A stretch of 64,000 bases of DNA from Sarcocystis neurona (Eukaryota; Apicomplexa; Conoidasida; Eucoccidiorida; Sarcocystidae): positions 1,637,055 through 1,701,054 of the forward strand of contig KL647301.1 in the NCBI GenBank assembly GCA_000727475.1. Direction: 5' to 3'. Both the position numbers and the translations under genes were made by a program. This document shows positions 46,216 to 57,900 of the stretch, piece by piece (within the stretch, counting starts at the first letter, position 1; each line of letters starts with the position of its first letter). The notes beneath the pieces are model-generated. The model saw only the letters and a program-made list of their open reading frames with translations, had not been told where the DNA came from and made no database searches.

Positions 46216-48941
46216 TCACTTTGCATTCGTCAGCTCCGCGTACATCCGGTCGATCTCCTTCTTGTACCTCTGCAAAGGTAACAACGTCAAAACATTTACA
46301 CACACAAACAGCTGTTTAGGGTAGATACTTGTTTTCGTTTCTACACCCTCGTATTATCTGCTTGTGAACCCGTATATATAGCTGGGACCCTGCGCAAACG
46401 TGTGTGCGCATTGAATACACACAAACAAATATAGATACGTCTACATGCGTATTGTTTTCAATATAGCGAAAATTACGCCTACATACATACATACGTGTAT
46501 CCTCATATTGAGTACGCCCCGCTTACACATATGTGTGTATATATTCATATGCATGAATACACGTGCTCCCAGTTGACATACAGACATACACATACATGTA
46601 TATATGTGCGAAAAACTGTGCGTACTTACATATATTGCTACCTCCCTATGTATCTATATATAGATGAATAAACAAATTTGTACTTGCCTATACATACATA
46701 TATATATGGATATCTCGTATGCTCGAATTCAGGTACTCGTCACTGACACATACATATATACATATATATGTCTATGCGCCAGAGTGTGAGTGCTTGTGTA
46801 TACGTGTATATATATATATATACAGGTAGGTGGAGGGAGACAGGGAGAGAGGTTCCCTGCGTATATATGTATATATAGCTCGTATGCGTGAATACAAGTG
46901 CTCGTCGCTGAAACACATACACGTTTATAGATGTGTCTATGCGCAGGAGTGTATATATATATATGTATATATGTAAACAGATGAACACGGCGGGGGAAAT
47001 CTGCACTTATACATATATATATGGATACCCCGTTCCCGTTCCACTTTCCCTTCCCCTTCCCCTTCCCTTTGCATTTCCCCTTACACTTCCCCATTCGCTT
47101 CCTCTTCCCCTTCCACTTCCCTTTCCGCGTCCACTTACAGCACGTGCGCGTCAACTACGCACAGAGAGAGACGGAGAAGAAAACCTGCGCGTACCTCCTT
47201 GGCGACAAATCTTTTGATTTTGAGCGTTGGCGTGAGCATTCCGCTGTCGACGGAGAAGGGTTCGAGCTCGAAGGTAAATTTCTTCACCATTTCAAACCCC
47301 TTCAGCTGATTGCGCTTTGCCGCGGCGGCCATCTGCTCCTGGACTGCGTCGTAGAACTGCGGCTCGTCGCACAGCTGCTCGAGCGACAGCTGCTCGAGCC
47401 CGTGTTGCCGCTGCCACTTCGCTGCCTGTTCGGCGTCGGGGACGACGATTGCCACGACGCAGTACTGCAGCCAAGCACACAGCAGCAGCAGCAGTAGGGG
47501 AGCCACGTGAGGGAGAAGAGGCAACGAGACACGCAGAGAGAGAGACGGAGACAGAAGAAGGAGGAGGAAGCTGCTCAAAACACACCACACGCAGCAAACC
47601 GCAGCAACGTAGCAGCTGCACCGGCAGGAGCAGCGAGACAGAGAGATAGCGACGGGGGCACAATGAGAGAGAGGAAGAGATTCAGAGAGAGAGAAAAAAG
47701 AGGAAAAAAAGAAGCTGCTTAAAACATAACGTGAGGACGACTCGCAGCGTGGGAGGGGAAAAACGATGGCAGGGCAGCAGCAGGGGGACGCCGAGGCGCA
47801 GACGGAGGAGAAGCACGAAAAGCAGCTCAACCTGCTGTGCTCGTATCGACACGGAAAGAGACAGCGGGCAACGGATACCCGAAAAAAAAGAAAAGAACTT
47901 CGGCCAGCGCAGAGCGCAAAGATGGCCTGATAGCCGAGGGAGACAGAGAGAAGAAGGAAAGGCGGTGGAAAGGTAATGGGAAGAGAAGAAACGGGAAAAG
48001 GCACACATTTCCATGTCGGAATCGTGAAGCGAGAAAGACGAATAACAAAAAGGAGAAAAAGAAGAGGAAAACGGTAAGGAGAAGAAGGGACAGGACGTCA
48101 CGACGGCTTGAAGGCGAAGAGTAGACGCATGACACTTCTCAACTGACGCAGCAGCAGCAGCGAAGGCGCACGTGCACAACACATGGCGTGCGTGTGTGAC
48201 CCGCAAGACGTGCGGCAGAGTAAGTGACGAAGAAAAGGCTGGGATGAAGAAAAAAGAAGAAAAATGCGGTGCTCGCGAGCAGAAGGGAGAAAACGTAGTG
48301 CGACGACTTCCGTGAACAGACCGAGGGGGGTGATCGATCAAGGTGGAAAGCGGCGCCAGTAAAAAGAGATGGTCGAATGGGAGACTCAAACGCAGAAAGC
48401 GGGGAAGAGGAGAAAGAGGATGGGCGACGCAATGTGGCTGCGACGAAGAATAGTCGAAACAATTTGCAGCAGCACGTGGGCTTCTCCCTTCCATAGACTT
48501 GGGCGCGCCACATCATCTGCACATGCCTTCCGACTCTAGTCGGTGTATGTATGCATGTATGTAGAGAACAAGAGAAAGACAGAAAGGGAATCGGAGAGAG
48601 AAAAAAAGAGAAGTCGTTAAAGAAAGGAAGACACGCTGCGCACTCGCGTAGAACAGAGAGAGAGACAGAGAAAAAGAGAAGTCTTCGGAAAACGATGAGA
48701 AGCTGCAGCAGCACCCGCATGTATTAGACGCAGATATCTACAGACGCGGCACACACATTTTCCTCTCACTCATAAGGAGGAGGAGACGAGAAGGTGTGGC
48801 AATGGAGGTCAACGAAAGCTTGTCTGATCTTGGAAAATACGTGGGATTTCTCAAATAACGCATGCATGCCCATGCAAACGCATACGTACATATATATACA
48901 TACATACGTACATATACATACGTATATATATGTGTATAAAT

Positions 48942-48973
<32 letters not shown>

Positions 48974-51900
48974 CCATACACACATACATACAAGCGCACA
49001 CACACATGCATACGAACACCCATACAGACACACATACATACATACGCACATACATACTTGCATATATATGTAAATATACATGCATTCATCCATACACCCA
49101 TACGTACATATACGTAGACACACACATGTATACACCCATACAGACACACACAAATACATACGTACATACATGCGTACACACGTACACACTGACGCACGCA
49201 GATAGACGCATACTTCCTGCTGCATCTCGACACTTTCTGCAGGACGAACAAAAGCGTCACGTCGGAGGGAGACGCGGCAGCAGCAACAGTAGCAGCGACA
49301 GCAGCAGCAGGAGTAGCAGGAGCCGCAACAGCAGCAGGAGACGCCGCAGCAGCAGTGCCAGCAGCCGGACCGGGGCAGCAACAGCAGCGGGTGCCCGAGC
49401 AACAGCGGCCTCGGCGTGTCAGCGGGTACCGCAGGCCGCAGCTGCTGCAGGAAGCAAGACAGCAGCAGCAGCACTCCGAAGACGTCCTGCAGCAACAGCG
49501 GTCTGACGCCAGCAGGAGCAGCAGCACCGTCGTTGGGCAGCAGGAACAGGAGCAGCAGAACAAGACAAGCAGTAGCAGCAGTGTGGCGACACGTGCAGCA
49601 GCAAAACAGAAGCAAGACGAGAAGAGGACGGAGCAAAAGAAGAAGAGAAGCAGCGAAGAAAGAGAGGACGACAGCAGCCAACAGGCAGAAGAAGAGAAGC
49701 GGGGAAAAAGGAGAGGACCGCATGAAACAGGGAGAGGAAGATACGCAGCGACGCAGGATGAAGGAAAAGAAGAGACGCAGGGAAGAAAACATGGCCTGAA
49801 GCAGAAGAGTGCGCACCTGCGTAGAGTAGCCGAAAACGAATATTTGAAGGACCAGCGGTGCCTGCAGGTAAATATTTTCGATTTTCTCCGGAGCGACGTA
49901 CTCCCCCTGCACGCGAGGGAAAGCAGCGCGCAGGCAGCAGGACATCTCCTTCTCTTTTCTCTTCCTCCCGTCGCCGTTTCTTCCGCTTTTGTTCGTACAC
50001 GAAAAAGAGGACGACAAAACATTCTCCCCTCACCTCGTCGCACGCCTGCATTCCTCTTCACATGTATATAGATGCACGTGTTCATATATATGTCTGCGGG
50101 CACGCGTTCTCGTAAAGCAGTCTTCTCTTTCCCCTCGGCTCACACTACACACATACACACACACCTGTACGTCACATTGACTTGTGCACACGTCTTCTCG
50201 ACAAAACAGTCTTCTCTTTTTCCTCCGCAGACACTCCACACACACCCGTACGTGTACGCGAACTCGGCAATAAACGTCTTTCTACACCCATTTATATATA
50301 TGTTCACAGAAACTGCAAGCAAACGAAAAGGAGGGGCCACACGCTCGGACGGCGGAGAGTACTCCTCTCTGGACATACTTCCTACAACTTCGTGGTAAAA
50401 ATTTAGTGCGAAGGATCCACATACGTATCCATCTACACATATTTGTTTTCTTCTGAATGACTTCGAGTAGGGCACAGGACGCTAAACAACACCGCTCAAG
50501 ATAAATATATATATATATATGTGCGGTCTTATATACACGTGTGGTGAAAGAGACAGAGAGGGTGACAGAGGGAGAGAACTTGGGCCTATCTTTTGTCTTG
50601 TGGCTTGTCATAGACGTCCTAAAGACTGCGCATGCAAGTGTGGCTTGATGAATCTTCACGCCGTTTTGATCCGTCCTCCTCCTCGTCTTCTCCCCTTCCT
50701 CTTCAAACCCAAAACTCACGCGCGCACTGCTAAACAAACATACCTTCTGCGGTGTCTACGTACATGCACACATATATGTACATATACATACACATACATA
50801 TGTGCATATATACATATATATACGTGCCGCTCTCTATATTGGCTTCAACGTTTATGTGTCTCTGTGTACCCGGGGGCACAGAAAGAGGGAAACGCACATA
50901 AGACAGAGAGAGACGTGGAACGAGAAAAAGAGACACAGGGATATGGACACGCCTGCATGTATGTATACAGGAATATATAAAGATGTACTTCCTAAGACAT
51001 GGTACACTACACGTAAATACACATGGAGAGAGGGGACGGAAACAAGACGACAAACAAACACATATATATATATATATGTATGTGTTCATATATATATTTA
51101 TATATACACGTATACTTCTGCAGGAGAGACAGAAAAGATATATATGTATACGTACATATATGTATGTGTATATATATGTATATACGTGTACGTGCGTATA
51201 CATATTTCGATAGAGGGACAGATGATACATATATATATATGCATATATATATATAGAGAGAGAGAAAAGCACGGAGAGATACGTATATAGATATATACAC
51301 ACGTGTGGATACATTGATAGAAAAAGAGAGGACATATATATGTATCTAGAGAAAGATTACATATATGTATATATATCGATATAAAGAAAGAGAAGCAGAA
51401 AGACGCATACACACTCGTAGAGAGAAAGGGGAACAGAGTCGAGCAGGAGAGAGACTTTCTATCTTTTCTGCTGCAGTGCAAAAACTGAGACGCGTACACA
51501 CACACATATACCCCGCTCCACATGTGTATGTAAACGCCCACGTATACACATATATAGACACACACCTCTCTATTTGTTTATCTGCCTACCTATCTACCTG
51601 TTTACCTATCTATCTGTTTATATCTACATGTTGGCTTATCTATCTATCTGCTGATCTACCTACCTGTATCTACCTAACTACCTCTATCTACACATATCTG
51701 TATCTATCTACCTATGCCTCACCACCTACCTCTATCTGTATCCATCTATCTATAACTGTCTATCAACATATAGCTACCTACATCTGTCTACCTATATTTG
51801 TCTACCTATCTCTGTATATTCACACGTGCTACATCACGTCGAAGTCCACCTATCTATCTGTGTGTATCTCCGTACCCCTCCACACCTGTATATATACATG

Positions 51901-54900
51901 TGTGCAGCGCCCGTCTGTGCGTAGCGGCAGGCAGATATCGCGCCGTGGTATCTGAAAAGCCGTGGGTCGTCCCCGAAGAATTTCTACATTTCTCTTCTCT
52001 AAAACGGCGTCTGTGTGTCGAAGCATTCGGAAGTGTCTTCCTCACTGTGTGGAAGTTCGGAACTTCCCGTCTTTTCTAACGAGCGGATAGAAAGACGCCT
52101 TCTTCGCTGTCCCCCGGTCTGAGACACGTTTGACCACGCATGCACAGCCTTCTCTGGCCCACCTGCCCACACACTCTGCGAACTTCTTCTGCCACGATAC
52201 CTGCACGAGTTTGAAGATATTTTTCTTCCTGTCCACGATGCGCACGGCACCATCCGCGGGACGCAGAACTGCGACGTCTCCGGTGTGCAGCCAGCCGTCG
52301 CGGTCGATCGCGCGCGCCGTCTCCTCCGGATTGCAGAAGTAGCCGCAGGTCACGACCGGCCCGCGGAGACACAGCTCCCCCGCCGGGGCCTCTTCGTCGT
52401 CCACGCGGTACCGCGGCATTTCTTCGCTTATATCGAGAAGTGAAAATTCTAGAGAGGGGCAGCAACCGCCGATGTGGCCACTGCTCCCGTCCCCCACCTG
52501 CGATATGAACGACCCGGCCATCGTCTCCGTCATCCCGTAGCCCTGCAAATCCGCATGCAGTCCCCACACATACACACATGTACATATATGTCTACACGCC
52601 TGCGCGTGTACTACATATATGTACACATATGTGTATATATACATATGTACACATGTTTATACACCTCGGTCATCCCGAAGCCCTGCGAATCCGCATGCAG
52701 TCCCCATACATACCTATGCACATATATATAGATACATATATACACAGACACATATTTATGTATGTACACGTTTGTACATATATATACGTACATACATATA
52801 TATATGCACATATATGTGTACAGACGCTTACATTTACACTTGAGTGTGTCTCACATATGGAGAGCTCGCGTGACTAAAGTCGTCAGCCTACCTATATATG
52901 TAGGCATATGTATGTGTGTACACATATATATATATACATATATGGCTACAGCTACGCACACAGGTATACCACCTCTCCCGGTTGAGTATCTCAGACAGGT
53001 GTGGCAAGGTTGGTTATGTGAGAAAGAAGAAAGCGAAGAAACGAGGCAGAGGAACTTTTCACTCGGAAATATGAGAGGCTGCCCGGCGTTGGTTTTCGAT
53101 CAGCGAGACATGTTTATCTCTCAGCAACGCGGGCGACCGAACGTAGCCACACATGCGCCAGCCCGACCGCGGGGAAGAGACCGCCCGTTGTTGTGGACAA
53201 GAAATCGCACACGCGAAAGAAGACAGGGCAACTGTGAGAGGATATTCGAAGTCTGTCGCACACGCACGAACGCAGAAGAAGAACAGTAACTGGGGAAAAG
53301 ACGGAGAAGAATTCGAGAAGGGAAAGGAGGAATCGCGAAGAAGAAGAAATGGGCAAAAGAAGGAGAAGAATTGCGAGAAAGGAGAACAAGAACTGGGGAA
53401 TAGAATAGAGAGTAAAAGAAAAGAAGCATCGGGAAGATGATGAAGTTATGGGGAAAAGAGGAACAGCTGGGAAGAACGGGAAGAAATGAGAGGAAGAAGA
53501 AGAAGACGCCAGCAGCAGAACAACAAAGACAGATGTGTCGTGGTGCGAATCTGCCCGCTAGAGCACACGCATGCGGCGTCGAAGGGCAGAGAAGGAGAGT
53601 GCGAAAAAAAAAGACGACCACCCGCCGCCGGAAGAAGACGCCGTCTCGGGCTGTCTGTCTCCCAGGTGTACGCAGGGAATGAAGAAAAGTCACTGCAGGA
53701 GACAGACGACCACAAAAAATCTCTCAGCAGCACACTAAAAAGGAGCCAAGAAAAAGAGACGTGCCTGCGCAGCACGCTCACATACAAATAAACGGCGCAG
53801 GGCACGCCCACGGCCACATCAAAGAAAAGGGTTTCCTTATGCACATATACACCACACATATATACCATATACATATGCCATATGCATACACACAGATACA
53901 CAACACACAAACACAGTAGACAACGACCTACAAATGGAAGCACAGACACATGTATGTCTAGATACACAAAGGGATATACGGGGAGCTGGCAGCTCCGAAG
54001 CACGTGATGTGAGACATACGAGGAAACGGCTCGAGTTACGCAGAGGCAACTGGCTCCGCTCAGAAAAGGAGCAGGGGTATCGCACGCTCACGCCTACGCT
54101 CTACACATATATATATATATATATATATGTGTACAGAGTGAGAGACAGACAGACCGATGCAAGTACCTATACAGACGACGTCGATATATGAATAGATACT
54201 GGTATAGACAGGCACATACATCCATAGACGCAGAAGTAGATATCAATGTAGATCGACAACTACACACAGAGGTAGACATGGAGGTAGAGGAGTATAGACA
54301 CACATACCACCCACACGTACATTTACATATGTGTGTGCATGTATGTTATCCCTCTACACATAACAACAGAGGTGTACCGCGGGGAGTCGTGCGCAGCCTT
54401 TCTTGATGTGCTGCACGTGTACACTCCGAGACACGTGTACACAGAGAAATGTGGCGAGAACGAGAAAGCCACAGAGAGAGCAAGAGAGAGAACTCCGGAG
54501 TGAAGAAAGGACGATAAAGAAAAGGAGAGCAGAGCAGAGAGAAACAGCAACGGAAATGGCGGGTGAAGGAGAGAATAGGAGGAGAGCAAAACACCGAGAA
54601 ACGGAGAGTGAGGCTGCGAGAGACGAGAGAACAGCAGCGCCAGAGAAGAAGAGCGGAAGTTCTCCTGCCGCCGCCGAGAGACGGAGACGGAGAGAAATGG
54701 GCTCCGAAGAGAGGAGGAAGGGGAAAGCGAAGACGCGTGCAGCCGGGGAAGAAGTGGGACTATACACACGTACGGATAAACAAGGTCGTGGTGGGGCGGC
54801 CCTACCTCTAGCAGCGGCACTGCAAAAAGGGCCCGGATTCTCTCCTGAACGCTCGGCTCGACTGGCGCCGAGCCGATGAGCATGTAGCGCAAGCGCGACC

Positions 54901-57900
54901 CCAGCAAGTTCTTCGTTTTGTCGAAGACCAGCTGCGAGGCAGGAACGCAGCAGCAAACTAAAACATAACGAACAATACGCTCCGAATGAACAAAAGTTCC
55001 CCGCCCGCTTAAACAGCTCCACTCGCAAACCTCGAGGGCATGCGCAGGCACACACACACATATGTGCACAGACGTATCGGCAGGGAGGAACCTCCGCACC
55101 CCGCTTGTGTGATACGCAGATATCCACGGCCCTTCACGTTTATCCGCAACTACACCTACAGACATGCCAAGTACATATCACACAGAAAGGCAGAGAGATA
55201 GCGAGAGACAGAGGGAGAAATAGAGACACACACGTGTGTATGTGCAGGTGCTGGCAGGGGCACCGGGCACCACATGCGTTGAAAGCTATAAAAGTACACG
55301 CCTGCGACAAGAGAGACAGAGGGAGGGTCGCCGGAAGAGAGAGATAGAGAGGGAGAAACACCTATATGTAAAGATGAGCGCCACGCATGCACGGGGCCAG
55401 AGGTGACGGGGTGGCCGTTTGGTTAGAAGAATGCCAGTTGACAGTTGAATTTAACAAGAGGAAAGTAGGACTCTCTGGCAGAAGTGACGCAGCGCCTGCG
55501 CATCGTCGTGAGAGAGAGACGGCCAGCACATTCTCCCCCCGGTGCTATCGTCTCCTTCCTTCTTCCCATCTGCCCAAGCTTCCATTCAGAACCTGAGCTG
55601 CACACACACTTATATATATTCGTGCAAATATGTGTGGATTTCTACGGATATATGCCGATAAAAAATGTATTGCGGAGTGTGTGTCTACGGCGAACAGGTG
55701 TATCTACGTGGCACAGCGTGACTGAAAGAATATTAATGTCCGCCTTTGAATACAGCGAAGATGTGGGCAAGACACTACGTCTACAGCGTATACGTGTGCG
55801 ACACTGTCTTCACGTCGATTGACAAGAAGTCCACATACTCCCATCTGCGTGTAGAGCCATTCCTGGCAACAGACAGCACGGAAGACACGTGCCGAAGGGG
55901 AGAACACGGAAGCCACCGCCGTAGAACTGAAGAGAGAAGGACCGACGAAAGGTAAACAGCAAGAGAAGAAAAGGAGGAAGGGGCGAAGAGAAGAAGCAAA
56001 CACAGGAGCAGGAGGTGGAGAAGAAACGGAGAGAAAATGAAAAGACGAAGAGGGTGTCCCCTTCGTCTAGGGAAGACGGAGAGGACAGAAGTTGAAGACG
56101 GGGGCGGAGGAGGGGGACGAGGAGGAGAAGTCGTGAAGAAGACGAAGACGAAAATAGAAGACGCAGAGGAAGACCGAAAAGAGACCCTCACAAGTGTGAC
56201 TGACAAAGTCGGGTGCACACTGCAGTGGACAAGAAGAAGAAAGGAGCAGGGAGCGAAGACTGCGGAAAAGAAACTTTTATCTCCTTACCATATCCCAGAA
56301 CGGATGCTGCGGGTTGCCCGTCGCCTGGGTCTTCTGAATCTTTGTCGACAGACCTGCAATTCCAGGCAATCCGCACCCCACCGCAGCAAAAATCAACTTC
56401 TTCTGCTGCTCTTCTTCACGTTATTTCACTCCTGCTTCTATTGCTGTTCTTGCCCCTCCACGTGTGTCGGTCTCTCTCTCTATATATATATAGGTGTGTA
56501 CATACAAAATACACATTTCTCTATGGTACACAGTGTATATATACTTGTGTATTTATTTGATATATTCTGTAGACATACATACATATATGGATACGTGTTC
56601 CCGTTCCTGTGTAAAAGCCCCTGGGCAGTGGACAATGGAGGTGTAAAGAAGGTGCTTCTCGTAAAGCGTTCCGCTGAATCTTGTTGAACGTTGACCAACA
56701 CACAAACACAGATTTCTGTTCTTTCCCTTTTCGACTACACGTAGGTATATTCATATGTGTGTTTTATATTTATATATATTTGTGTGGACGCACACGTAGA
56801 CACAGACTCTCTGCAGATGGTCACACACTTCTACATATATCTTCTGGCATGCGTTCACACATAGATTTACTCTGCGTACGAAGAACAGGTGTGCACGAGA
56901 GAGCAGTTTGAAAAAGATTCTTCTGGTGTACATACACTCCGGTGTACACGCACCTCTGCATACACCTTCCCAGTGAAAAGGCAGTTTCACAACGCTTCCT
57001 CTTGATTCTAGTATACGTACACCCCCCAGCAGCAAGACACCATACACAGGGCGTCTTCTCGTGTATATACACCCCATCGTACAAATACGTCTGCAGACAC
57101 CTCCCCAGACGGCTTCTGTCGCAGGACGTTTCACTTGAAGTCTAGTGTCCGTACACCCCCCAATGGTAGGATGCCAGCCAGACCGCGCCTTCTCGTGTAC
57201 GTACACCCCATCGTACACATACCCCTGCATACGTACCTCCCCAGAAGCTTAATTTCCCCGTGTACAAACATCCCAACGTCTTTGTGCAGTTACACGTCCC
57301 AACAGCAGAGCAGCTTGAGAACACTTTTTTTCATTTCTACTGTACGTACACCCCAACGCCTCTCCAGATACACCACCCCCACAGGTGGGCGTGTCGCCGT
57401 CTGGGCAGCAGAAGAACTCGTCTGGCCCGGAGGCCAGTGTAGAAAGTAGGTCAGCGCAGTTAGTCGACTTCTTCCTCGTACCTCTGCTGAAGATCGCCTG
57501 CGCCAGCGCAGACTTGGTCTTCACGCTTTCGATAATGCGGTCGTGGATGCGGTTGAATAGGCGGGGGACACTCGCGAAGACCGTCGGTTCTAGCTGCTTG
57601 ACGTCGTCGAGAAGTTTCGTCATGTCCTGGGCAGCGAAGAGACAGACAAGCGGCCGGATCAACTGCTGACACCGTTGAAAGAAAGCGGGAAAATAACAGA
57701 GGTACGTCCACACCCACAAACAGAGAGACGGAGAGACAAGGAAGAGTCTCAGCGGGGAGACGTACACACGTGCCGGTTGCAAGGCGCATGCAAAACAGAC
57801 GACGCTCAGGCCGCTGGTGGCGACGACGCAGCAGAGAGAAAAGGTGAAGAAAACTATAAGGGATATCTGGGGGATGTGCAAAAGCCAAGGCGGCGCAGAG

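Noticed and set aside
48766..50103. A 445-codon minus-strand frame
   Set aside because: Only 49817-49906 carries ACSL residues. The rest is intron made of CTG repeat, pyrimidine-rich DNA and CATA microsatellite.
52042..52200. Continuation of the large ACSL exon past the donor at 52201
   Set aside because: The next residues do not match the family, while joining at 52201 to 49906 restores the canonical FKLVQGEYVAPEKIEN motif.
56751..57230. Minus-strand Cys/Gly-rich frame
   Set aside because: It is translated tandem repeat within an ACSL intron.
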